A DNA stretch of 64,000 nt from Pseudisothecium myosuroides (lineage: Eukaryota > Streptophyta > Bryopsida > Hypnales > Lembophyllaceae). The translations under genes were made by a program, and so were the position numbers. The stretch lies in NCBI GenBank assembly GCA_951799445.1, contig OX637288.1, positions 28,809,288 to 28,873,287 on the forward strand, written 5' to 3'. The stretch's first letter is position 1; every line of letters begins with the position of its first letter. Positions 26,204 to 39,326 of this stretch are shown here, one piece after another. Under the pieces are notes generated by a model. It was not told where the DNA came from. It made no database searches and worked only from the letters and a program-made list of their open reading frames with translations.

Positions 26204-26320
26204 TGGTGCAATGGTTGAAACCCATGGTTACTAACCAAATGGTCTTGAGTTCAAACCTTGTTGGTGGCGGGCAGTCCTACATGGCAAGTAGTCTTTTTGT
26301 AATTTTTTTTTTTTTTTTAA
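26204..26320 (+). mobile_element. tRNA-derived SINE fragment
   Basis: TGGTGCAATGG at 26204-26214 fits an RNA polymerase III A box and AGTTCAAACC at 26248-26257 fits a B box, at tRNA-like spacing. A T-rich tract (26298-26319) follows. The sequence does not fold as a complete tRNA by eye. It lies near the right end of the CACTA element and was either inserted into it or captured by it. Confidence 0.5.
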
Positions 26321-29300
26321 TTTAGAAAAATTAAGGCAAAATCAAGACAAAACCAAGAGAAATGTGTTCTTATGAGGTCCGAATCAAGAGTTCCTAACCA
26401 AGACAAAATCAACACATTTTTTTGTTGATTTTGTCTTCATTTGGACTGCATTCTTCTGGTAGTGCCAATACCCCAGCACCCTCGACTTAGCAAGATATCT
26501 AGTAGTTTTGGCAAAGTGAAAAAATTATCAGTCACAATGACATGACCTCAGTGACTAAAGTTCTCCGTAAGCTTCAATACAACCCGGCACCCTTGGTCAA
26601 CCTCTTTTTCCTCTCCTCTCACACCTAGATACACTTGAAGATTCCAAATATAACGGGACTGCGAGTTTGCTACACACCAAGTTTTAATACCATATCAGAT
26701 TGGCTTTGCAGGCATGTACTGTCTGAAGTCACAGAAGTGAACCTTATACTTGATGGCATAATCTTGTTTGCAGTTATGTACCGCTCGCAATTGTAAAGTG
26801 ATTGACTGATTCGGACAAAGTCCTCTATAAGCCATCAAACCTTACCCAACTTATCATACCTTAAACTACCTTTACAAACCAATTTCTGATTATCTACAAG
26901 GTGAATACACCTGAGAATTGCCTCAAATCGATCTCGACTCATTGTAGACTTGATCACACGGCAACCGAACAAAGCCCTTTTCTCCCAATACAATCTAATT
27001 TGAGGCAGCTTTTTTAGCCCCATGTACAAAAAAATTCCCATAAATCCTTTGAGTTCATAAGGACACACATCCACCCATTTCATTCTCCCATTCAACCCCC
27101 TTTAATTGGTTTAGTAGCTACTTGTTTAGCATACAGGTTAGTTTGACTGCAAATCTCTAAGAAGGTTGACTCGGGCCAAAAATACTTGAAGGGTTCATGT
27201 AGAGCCATTGGTCTTCTAAAGTGCCGTCTAAGTAGACCCAGGGTAGGACCAGAAAAATCATCTCGACTCTCCTCTAACTGAGTTGCCGTTTCGTGCCAAT
27301 TACAATCGGCATATCTATGAGCAAAGGGCATAGACTCAGGTGACACACTCTCAGTCTCTGGTAAAACGGTAAAATCCTCTAGGACTAACCAATCTGAATT
27401 ACCTGAATCAGAAGAGTTCACGTAGTCACCATGCTTTGCAACCCATTCGTCTTCAGGCGACTCCTCCTCTAAAATCCCATCGATGTTGTCACCTAGACCA
27501 AGATATTCTAGGTAATAACAAAGCAAAGTTGGAAGACTCTTCTTTATGGGAGTAAGCTGAGGATTGTCGATGCCCTTGGATACTTCAAACTGTCCCATGC
27601 TTGCTTCGGTGGGTGTAGTTTGAACTAGCTGTACCAGAAAATCAGAGAGGCCATTTGAACTTGGACACGGACTCTTCTCCTTCCGCTATTCTAAGAGACC
27701 ACCACCAACCATTTGACATTCATACACAGCAACCGCCTGATGTCCAAGGAACCCTTCAAAGTACACCATGTACGTAGGCTCTCCGATAATTTTGTGAACA
27801 AATCGAAGAGTCACCTCTCCGACAGTAGTTGAGTCTTCATTTAAGACCAGATTATACTGGAACACAGCTTTCTGTACTCGCACTTGCAACCCAATGACAT
27901 CATCGCCAGATAAGGAGTGATTGTTGTAGTTTGTGTACCAATCCAACGAATCTCTTTTACTCCACATTTTTTTGGATGACATGCAACCACAATGTTCTTC
28001 TTTACAGCCTGTGTGAACATCATGACCTCCCCCCCCCAATTTCTTCCATATGTTCAGCCAACGGCAAAATTCGAGCAACTCCATCTGCTTCAAAACCATG
28101 ATCAGTCATTGCCCATTAGGCAGATCCCTCAATCGCCAACACATGAGGAGGTTGATCTCCCTCATCCTCCCAAATACTTCGAGCAACACATCTCCCTGAC
28201 ATCAGTCAGGGCCTGATAACGTGTGGTGTTCGATTGCCATTGGGCAAAATTGGGGTCCGTTTCTACCCCTCTGGTGATTCAACATTCTGTGGACTTATAA
28301 CTGAATCTCTGCAACTGCCTTTGTCTTGGCATTGTCCTCGTCCCCTTCCTCGACCCCTACCATGACCCCGCCCCCTCCCACCACCATGCGTTCCTTGTCT
28401 GCCCCCTCCTCCACCCTCTTCTCCGTCCCCTCCCTCTACCCCATCCAGAGGCTCATTCATTGGAGCGGCGGGTTGTTCGCCACCCTCTGCTACCATCATC
28501 GCCATTGCATTGTTCTTTCTTAGAGCTTGCGGCTTTGCAGGCTGCTTCCCCTTTCCTCACATTTTTTTCACAGTGAGTACCATGGATTGTTGGTGCGCCT
28601 TCATTAGCTCACCGCTTCCGCCTTGCACCTTGGATCTGAGCACGTCCGCATATGATGTTGGCGGAGACTATAGGCACTCCCCGCTCTCTAGCTGTGACAT
28701 GAACCCCTCGCTCGTTCCCTAGTGAATTTCTGCCGATGGCACCTTGTTGATCTCCGGACGAGTGTGGCGGAGTTTTGCTTAATGCTTCACTCTCACCCTG
28801 GTCTTCAGGCTTCACTCTGACAATCTTTTCTTCGCCGCGACTCTACCCGCCTCCTTGAATGACATTGGGGGATGACATTTCCTGGCTCAAGCCAAATCCG
28901 ATGTGAAACTTCGCTGACCATTGCTGGAAAATCAGTTTTCTTTGTAAACCCTAAAACATCAGCAATGTGTCTATAAAACAAGTATCTCCACTCTCGTGCT
29001 GCACGATTTGCACTGAGCTGCCTGCTCTTCGATGGCAAAAGCAAGTTTTTCAAATGCCTTTGATTCAAGCAATTGAAGACAATCACTCTCTCCATGTCAC
29101 TCCTCTTATCTTCTACCATCCAATTGTCCAGGAGCTCAGCTTCATCCTCCAGGTGATCGGGGAAGATGGCTAGAGTCGTGTGCCTCCCTTTGTATCCTTG
29201 CTTCTCCATCACTTAGTACTTGCTGCAGCTTGGGCGGCAAAATCTTTGGCAGGAACACGAAATTCCTCACAACTTCAAAATTTGCCTTGCTCAATGTTTG

Positions 29301-30290
29301 CCAATCCCCTTCAAGCCTAATGGAATGGTATTCGCTCCGGTCCTGCTTCCCACTCCGAAACTTCATGGCGATGGCTATCCCTTAGCCAGATTGTGACAAC
29401 CCGGCTCCCTGACTTCGGTGGCACTCCAAAAACGACCTCCACTCCGAAATTTCAGCACACGTCCACGACACGCTAACCCTCAGATTATACAATTGCATTT
29501 GAATACCAGGACAAGTGCACAAACCGTCAAAGCATCTCTCTGCAATGAAAGGGCTCTATGGTAAACCCCAACGACCTTGAACCCATATGAGGTCCTTGCA
29601 GACGGACATGCAATAGCCACTTGGCTGGGCCCAAGTTGGCACGAAACCCTCAGAAGAGTCCAGTGTCAGACTTGCTTGCGTTAGGTGACGTCATCCACTT
29701 GTTGGTGTTTTTAGGGATCATTTTTTCCAAACACTCATCCTCTTCGATACCTCTCTTGATGAATCACTCTCCCTCCGACAATTTGTAAATCCACATTTTG
29801 ATCAAAGAAGTACCCCTGAAACTAGATCCAATTTCCCACACATTACTATTCAGTCCCACCATGATCCAAATTTGCCCACAACCCTAGAAATGCGTCCCAA
29901 ACGGTGAGAAGGCAGTTTTTGCCTCCTTCGGCCCTGAAGGGTTAACTCCTCCTAGAGTGAGATTTTTACACTAAGCATACGTTTTTTTTTTACATTTGCA
30001 TCTTGTATCATGTAACTTATAGGCATGCCAAATTTAAAAAAGTGATGAGCTTTTTTGCAAAAGATTTCCAAAAGATTCCCAAATTGCCCAGGGTGGTTCA
30101 AAAATTCAGGGCAGCATAATTTTTGATTTGGGCACCTGATTGGAAAAAAATAGATTTTCACTAAGGGGGTACATATTCACATCTTGTGTGAAAATTTAGT
30201 AAAGATCCGACCAAAATTGACTTCATAGGAACCTACTCGAGATCACCTGTGTACGTTCAACAATCATTCTGCCGATCCTTTAGGGGTTAA

Positions 30291-33200
30291 GCATCTTCTT
30301 ATGTAGAAAAGTGAAAAATATAACAATGAGGCAATATTCAACACAATTCTTAAAACATGTATTCAAGCACCTCGCACACACAAAAATTGGATGTAAAATT
30401 GTATTTTTTCATCCTACATGCATGTACAAAGTCATCCATCAATATTCTTAGGTTGCTATAGCATTACAAGGTTACCTCCATTTGTAACAAGAAAAAAATA
30501 TACCTATATATAATAAGGCAGAGTTATAAAATCATCATTTGAGATCCAGTTTTTACAATCTTCTTTTGTAGATAAGTGAATAATGTCTCAATGAAGCAAT
30601 TTCCACCATCATAAGGTGTACTGTATGCATAGGTCAGTTTCATAAATAACTCGAGAAAATTTGGAAAATGCCGAAAATTTAGAAAATTGTACAACTATTT
30701 CTAAAAATCTGAAAATTTTCATTGTTGCTAATTTTGAATATCCAAAAATTATTCTTGAGAAAATTTAGAAAAAAGAACACATTCATGCATCAATAGAAAG
30801 AATCAATCCAAAATTAGGAGCTTTGAAAAATTAAAAACAGCAAAGTGCCGAAAGTCAAGAAATCTAAATGAAGGTGCCAAATTGTTGAATTAGAAAAAAT
30901 AAACACTTTTGTCAGGAAAGTGCCGAAACTGCCCAATGCGTACGTTACACTTGATGATGAAGTAAGAAAAAATTTGGGATGAAAAACTCTAGTTCCAAAT
31001 CTTCTTAATGTTTTTTGAACTCATTTCTTGAACTATTTTTTGCCTCCAATGACGTCACAAGATTTACCATCAAAGCTCCTTAGGGGAGTGTATACCCTAC
31101 GTGAAGGTTAAATTTGGCAAAAATTAAGTCTTTTTTGTAAAATAGTGCCACCTATCATCTTGTGAATGGTGTGAGGTGATGTGGCCCCCTAAGAATCTTA
31201 CGAGGATATTCAATTTCAATCACCTGAGTACCTATTAGACCTTCACATATGATAGAATCCACCCTCGATATCTATTACTCTGATAAGTATTAAAATTGCA
31301 TATGTGTATAGGAGAATTGTGCTCCCCAAAAAAATTCCAAAAAATATACTAGCAAGTATTGATTGTTATTTGTTAAAAGAATTTAAAAAAATTATACTCC
31401 CTTCTTCAATGAATTTACCTCGATAAGTGTTAATTTGGATGAAAGTGAGGCTATGGAATTCTATAATTTGGATGAAATTGAATTAAATCCATCATGTATT
31501 ATACAAATTATGTTGTGGTGGTATAAATAGTATTATATATAGGTCACAGTATCTTACACATCCTCCATTCTACATCATACACTGTACATTCTACATCATG
31601 CAAACAATATTAGCCATTAACTCCATCAACTTCTTCATATTCTAATGTTGTACCATTAGAGGATTTAGCAATGTTATGATGTTGTGACATATTTGTGATT
31701 TGATGATTTAGAGAGGATGGAAGTTTAGGTCTACAATGGGAAAGAGCTTTGAATTTATTTTGGTGCAAAAGATAGAGATCCTTTAGTGTCATCAAAGGTT
31801 GGTGTCTAAAGGACAAATTAAAATATTACCAATAGGGCTTAGATGAATGATGACATTCATATCTTATGTACTTTCATCCTTTATTTATATAAGTGTTATT
31901 GTTGTTAATTCCAAAGTCACATATATGTTATTCATGTAAATATTACAAATTGACTATAGTACCCACCACACAAGTGTTACAAGTTTCCTTGCTCCGTAGT
32001 GTTAACAGATATGAAGGGTGGATTATACTAGCCTTAGACAATTAAATCTCCAAAGGAAGGACCTATGACAATAGAATTGTACATTATATTAATATAATTA
32101 CCCTCCCTCTAAGGACAAGCCTACCACCACAAAAATGAACATCAGATTTCCTCACTTTGAATGCCAATAGAACAAAATTGAAGCCTACGGAGGGCTCTCT
32201 AAGCATTGTTCCCAAGCCGGGCTCTCTTTGGGATTACTATGTTCTCAAATGTCTCAGGAATCATAAAGCATATTGATTGTTATAGGTCTATTGGGTGGGG
32301 GTTTGGCGGGATTGATGTGTATGGCCTAGCTTGCAGGTGGTCATTATAAAAGGCAGCACAACCATCGTCACTTGGATCCTAGCCAGGTCAACTCCTTGTG
32401 TGTATAAAATTTTTTTATGGGAGTAGACCAGACCTTAGGAACGATTGCGGAACTTACGACCCTTCCAAAGCTACATTTCCGCTCTAATGACCTATTTTGT
32501 GATTGATTATGAATGAAAATATTGGTATTTATTTTTCAAAAATGAAATCACATCCCTTCTTTAACCATGTGACATTGTTGTGGACACTAAGTGTTTGTTT
32601 GGATGACTTCACCTAAGACTATAGGATGGAAGAAAAGTTTTTTCATCCAATTTTAAAAAAAGAAGTTGCTTGGCTTCATTTTAATGAACAATATTGCATA
32701 TTCCAACATTTCCTCATTATGGTGTTATTGATTTTTTTAAAGAAAAATATGCTTAATCCAAATATCACCCTTATGGCTTATAGTGTATTTGACCATTTCT
32801 TGCTTTCTACTCTTGATGTGAATTTTATGATTTTTGAATTTGAGTCCTACTAATAAAATGAAGCTTATCTAATCTAGTTGTAATTTCTAATCTAGTTGTA
32901 ATTGATTTTGAAAAATTTGTAATTTTCAATATTTTATAGCTATAGGAACTTTGGGCCAATAACCGTGGTTTGTCAATGTTCTAATTTTAGAGTGATATGA
33001 TAACTTTAATTTATACCATGATGTTATACATTATAATATGTGTCTATGGTGAAAATTTCAGATTTTTTTAACTAGTTGCAAAATGGCAGCAAGAAGAGTG
33101 ATGGATATTTATTATACATCTTTACAATTTTAGAAATTTGGACCATCCCCTTGTCCTTAAGAAGTTTAAAAATATGAATTTTTCATAAATCACCTTGATG

Positions 33201-34232
33201 CATATTTTAGAAATTTTAAGCTCCTTGCTTTTGATATGAATTTTAGCCTTAAAAATGATATTTTTGAATTTGATCCCATATCAAGTGCAATTTCTACCCC
33301 AATTTGAAAGTTTGAAAAATTCCTAAAATTCAATATTTCATTGCAATTTGAATTTTAGCCCCACCCACAATGTATGTTGATTTCCTAATTTTAGAATGTC
33401 AAAATAATGTTCTTTGTATCACGACGTTACATCCTATAATACACACGCATGAAGAAAAATTCAGAGTTTTTAAGCACATTTTGCACTTGCTATGAAAATT
33501 TTGAAATTTTGAATAAAAAGTAAATTTTTTTTTTAATCAGAAATTTTTTATGACATGTAGGAGATACGTGATAACATTTTTGATAAATATACAAAGAAAA
33601 TTTCATTTATACGTAGTTGCAAAATGAGAGCGTAGAGTGAAGGAACTAAGTATGCCAAAAGTGGCTCATACACCCATCCTTTCAGGGTTAATCAATGCAT
33701 ACCTGTGGTACAACTATTTTGAATTGAGGAAGCCTCATAACAACCTATTCGGAAAACACGCAGTGTAAAACGGTGATTTGGGGGATAAGAAATTTTGAAC
33801 TAGAACAGACTACTAATCCGTAGGCCATCAGCTCCCAAAGCCTGACAATTACTAGTATCCAGAAGGCAATACTGCGTACTTCCCAAGCATACCACTGAAG
33901 ATTCCAATATTTCTTCCCTCCCCAAAACACCATTGCATACTCCATTTCAAAGCATGCTCCACTTCCTGACATGCTCTGTATAGTCAAGGTAAAAATGAGA
34001 TTTAGAGAAGTTTAAACTGTCAAATCTCAGCGAATTCAACGAGTTCAAACCTCAGTTACAAGATCGTCTCTTACGGGTTTACAAACTTATCACATACATG
34101 TTCAAAATCAAATTTCTTGTACAAAATCTACTTTCAAAGGGACTCCCAGATTCAGAGCACTAGAACCAACAAAAGATTCACTCGTTCTGTACTGCTATCT
34201 CCTTCCTCATTTCTAAGCAAGAAACTTCACAT
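30291..34232. other. A+T-rich stretch without recognised gene
   Basis: Only scattered short frames. A TTAA-type end (CCTTTCAGGGTTAA) near 33677-33691 hints at another piggyBac-like MITE whose partner end was not found. The last part, from about 34000, should contain the 3' untranslated region of the minus-strand glutaredoxin gene. Confidence 0.4.
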
Positions 34233-36361
<2,129 letters not shown>

Positions 36362-36815
36362 AGCTTGCGAATTCAAGAAGCCGAATCAAAAATCTCCGAG
36401 AAAACAGGGCCAAATGGTGTCGAAACGGCGAGTGAGCAATCGACTGTGCGATGATGGGGTGAGCTTCGATTTAGTCGATCGAGAGTCTGAGATACGGAAA
36501 TGGAAAGAGTACTAATAAGAGAAAGTTTTATCGGCAATGGGAGGAAGGGAATGGAAGCTCTATAAGAGGATGGAAAGAGAAGGCGAACTGAAGGGGGCTG
36601 ATGAGATGGGAGCGAAGGCGGGCGACACATGGATATGATGGACACCGCCGCATGCGCCACGCCCTGCCACTCGCAACGCTCTCTTCCTGCAACGTCGGCT
36701 GGCTGTTTCCTCCGAAGGAGCCGACGCTTGGCAGAAGATCAGGAAAGCCCGAGCAGTTTTCGGGGGAGGAATTTGAGCCAAACCAGTCAATATCCGAAGT
36801 TCTTTATTATTGCTA

Positions 36816-37049
36816 TACAAAATAGTGAAATTAGGTTGCCTCACACTAATTTCTCGACATTTGACACTAAATAAATATTTTCAATTATTGTATAAGAATG
36901 CACTACTTTTGAATTAGGTATTGTTGTAATTGGGACTCATGAACCTCCACGTGTACAAATGAAAATATTTGTTGAAATATTTGTTGACTTTGATGACTTG
37001 TAGAGTAACTTTCTTGATGTAAGGCAACCTAATTTCACTATTTTGTGTA
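36816..37049. mobile_element. MITE family A, copy 1
   Basis: About 234 bp with ends CAAAATAGTGAAATTAGG and CCTAATTTCACTATTTTG, flanked by TA. The inner text GGGACTCATGAACCTCCA and TTGACTTTGATG is shared with copies at 37229, 53113 and 63294. TA targets suggest a Tc1/mariner-type origin. It lies about 450 bp upstream of the glutaredoxin start. Confidence 0.82.
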
Positions 37050-37228
37050 GAGGATTATTCCAATTGGTTTGGGATCCAATGGGAGGAGGCTTTTGCCTAT
37101 CAATAACCCCTAAATGCCCAAGGCTTTTTTTGACCTTCTTGGAATTTGCTCTACCTTGAACAAAAAAGCTAACATTTTGATCAACTTTATCAAAATAATT
37201 TGAATTGTAACCGTACAAATTCAAACTA

Positions 37229-37477
37229 CACAAAATAGTGAAATTAGGTTGCCTTAACAATTAAGTTGCCTTATCCCAAGATAGTTACTCTACAAGCCAT
37301 CAAAGTCAACAAATATTTCTACCAATAGTTCCATTTGTACACATGGAGGTTCATGAGTCCCAATCATACCAAATATTAATTCAAAAGTAGTGCATTCTCA
37401 TACAGCAACAATAAATATTCATATAGTGTCAAATGTCGAGAAATTAGTATGGGGCAACCTAATTTCACTATTTTGTG
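37229..37477. mobile_element. MITE family A, copy 2 (inverted)
   Basis: About 249 bp, flanked by TA, with the same ends as copy 1 but with the interior reversed (TGGAGGTTCATGAGTCCC). It inserted in a TA of M2 copy 1. An additional internal repeat of the end sequence (TTAAGTTGCCTTAT) is present. Confidence 0.82.
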
Positions 37478-37479
37478 TA

Positions 37480-37866
37480 GGGGAGGCAACCCATTTCCAA
37501 TCACTTAAGCAATTATACATATATGCAGGGCGGGTTTTTTCGGTAAAGGAATTTTCTTGTGTGCAGAAATAGAGATCTGAAGGTTTTTATAATTTTTCAA
37601 TTTTTTTTTTCCCAAAATATAATTACTATGAATTTTTTAGCGGAAGATTCTGTTCTTTCCATACTAGTGATATGGGGCTTGCTGTTTCTGACCATGGGCT
37701 GAAAACAAAATTGACAAGGGGTGGTTACAATATTGAGAGTCTTGTGGACAATCATTATGTGCCACAACTGTGTTAGGAGCCGCGCCACAATGAAACACTG
37801 TTCACGGAAAGAGAACAGTACACATAGCCAGAATGGAGGTGATGATCAAAAGTGGGTTGCCTCCCC
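37480..37866. mobile_element. MITE family C
   Basis: 387 bp, starting GGGGAGGCAACCCA and ending TGGGTTGCCTCCCC, flanked by TA (37478-37479 and 37867-37868). It abuts MITE A copy 2, the two sharing the middle TA. It has no coding capacity. Confidence 0.78.
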
Positions 37867-38041
37867 TAAACAAGTTAGAGATCACATGGGAAAAGAAAAC
37901 ACAACAATATTACTTATAAATTGAAAGATTATAATGCTTGATCATGAGGGTGTTAAAATTATAAAAGTGATGTGAAGTCTTTCAATCTTCTTTTCACATG
38001 TCAAACCTAAAAAAACGGTCACCAAAAAAACATGAGGTTAA

Positions 38042-38967
38042 CCCCTAAAGTTCCTTGACTATGTTCTTACAAAAAAATGCTCCAAAACTGCCATTTCTAG
38101 CACAAGTACCAAATTTTTGAAAAATATCATTTTTGGACACATATAACCATAGGATCTTGTAGTACTCTGGTTTGAGAATATGTGGAAAAAATTTCAGAAA
38201 TTTCCATGGTGAAGATTGGAAGATATTAGCGTTTGAAGTGGCAAAAGTCCTTTTTTTGGCCCTACAAAAAACCGGGCAGCTGCACTTCACAAGGTCAGAT
38301 TATTATGAAAAAAATTCCAAAATGGTTGTGCTTCTTTGGATTCATTCTTCAGGACAAGTTGGCTACATGCTTGAAAATTTTCAGATTATTTGGAATTGTA
38401 CAACATATAGGAAAAAAATAGTAAGTAGAAAGAAATAGAGAATGGGTCAAAACACTAAATTGTTAAGAAGTTAATTATAGAATTAAAAAATGCCAATCCC
38501 AATGGTTGCAATGTTGTAATAAACAATCTACATCCTACAATTTTATTTTTTTTGAAAAATATTGAAAATTGAGTGAAATAAACGACATCAAAGTTTATTT
38601 TAGAGTAGACAATCCATAACTGCCCGCAAACTAAAAATCCTCATAACGTTTGACTCATTGATTAGAATGGAATTTTTCAAAGATTTCCACGTATATATAA
38701 ATCTAATAAAACAATTTCAAATTTTTATTTTTGAAAAAAGTGATTTTTTCTGATCTGCCCGGACTGCCCGAGTTGAGAAACAAACAACATATTAGGCCAT
38801 AACTTTTGACTCGTATTTCCAAATGTCATGAAATTTGGTGCATATGAAAGATATTCCTCATCCCCACCTTCTATAGAAATTTCAGCCCAAAATATGCAAA
38901 TCTCCAGTCACACGCACCTGCCCAAAATTTCTATGTTGCCAAAAAACGCATGTTGGTCCTTTAGGGG
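38042..38967. mobile_element. TTAA MITE family M1, copy a (full length)
   Basis: 926 bp between TTAA repeats (38038-38041, 38968-38971), with ends CCCCTAAAG and CTTTAGGGG. It inserted into M2 copy 1. It shares an 88-codon open frame at 38172-38438 (non-ATG start, ending TTYRKKIVSRKK) with the copy at 47259. It also shares later blocks containing CTGCCCGGACTGCCC. Confidence 0.85.
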
Positions 38968-39326
38968 TTAAAGGGTATAACATGTATAACCCCAATCAAT
39001 TTACGGCTTCTCAAAATCTACTCTACAATTTTTTTAAATGAATTTCTAATGTGATTTTTTCTCTAGGACCTAGTGTATTTGAGGCTCATTTCCAAGAGCC
39101 CTCGACATTAGAAAATCAAGCTTTGCAATGAACGCCCTTGCACAAAATCTACAATAAAAAAATCATAATTATTCATTTCAAAATCGGATTTTTGATGCTA
39201 AAACTAGACTTTAGAAAGAATTTTTCAAGAATATAAGCTACTAAAAATAATAAGTTGACAAGGTTTTACTTAACTTCAAAATATTGTTGGCATTAGAATT
39301 TGGTGCTTTTGGCAATTAGGGGATAA

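Larger units (their letters stand above)
23594..26464. mobile_element. CACTA-type element, non-autonomous, 2.87 kb
   Basis: It begins CACTACTAGAGAAGCAGTC and ends as the inverted CACTACCAGAAGAATGCAGTC. It is flanked on both sides by CCA (23591-23593, 26465-26467), the 3-bp target duplication expected for CACTA elements. The terminal inverted repeats extend about 40 bp with mismatches. No transposase frame is present. It interrupts the piggyBac transposase, which reads across the empty site. The interior holds a degenerate GGAATCTTTT-type array, a 273-bp tandem duplication and a tRNA-like SINE fragment. Confidence 0.88.
22780..29366 (-). pseudogene. piggyBac transposase (DDE_Tnp_1_7), broken
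   Basis: Reading the minus strand, the core begins near 27598. It shows FLEICSQTNLYA, a GFMGIFLYMGLKKLPQIRLYW block, MSRDRFEAILRCIHL, then in another frame PAKPIRYGIKTW and VTDNFF with a conserved acidic residue. At 26467 the gene is cut by the CACTA insertion. It resumes at 23593 and continues to GVDLIDQ (23296-23316) and a WHRPF...NSYILYK block. A C-terminal Cys-rich finger of C-x2-C pairs lies at about 22940-23015. Frameshifts and stops are plain, including TGA in place of the expected Trp at 23253-23255. Upstream frames (29366-29142, 29212-28805, 28505-28263 with a GRGRGHGRGRG run, 28099-27686) belong to the same element and may be an N-terminal extension or a second protein. It is inactive as it stands. 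Confidence 0.82.
21701..29941 (-). mobile_element. piggyBac element interrupted by a CACTA element
   Basis: It is flanked by TTAA at 21697-21700 and 29942-29945. The ends are CCCTTCAAGG on the left and, read inward from the right, CCCTTCAGGG, which is the CCC-start typical of piggyBac termini. The interior carries a decayed piggyBac transposase on the minus strand. Without the nested 2.87-kb CACTA insertion and its target duplication the element measures about 5.37 kb. It sits inside an M1 MITE. Confidence 0.82.
21455..30286. mobile_element. TTAA MITE (family M1) hosting the transposon nest
   Basis: The ends are CCCCTAAAG and CTTTAGGGG, each flanked by TTAA (21451-21454 and 30287-30290). Removing the piggyBac insertion leaves about 590 bp. 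The left arm carries TGTGGAAAAAATTTCAGAAA and an ATTGAAAGATTATAACATTTGAAG-like block, as do the M1 copies at 38042, 42587 and 47259. It is non-coding and non-autonomous. Confidence 0.72.
37107..39322. mobile_element. TTAA-type MITE family M2, copy 1, with three nested insertions
   Basis: It starts CCCCTAAATGCCCAAGG and ends CAATTAGGGG, flanked on both sides by ATAA (37103-37106, 39323-39326), a variant of the TTAA target. After removing MITE A copy 2, MITE C and M1 copy a, about 640 bp remain, matching the uninterrupted M2 copy at 41694-42340, which lies in the opposite orientation. The junction text CAAACTA...AACAAGTTAGAGATCAC agrees with CAAACTAGACATGTTAGAGGTCAT expected from that copy. Confidence 0.78.
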
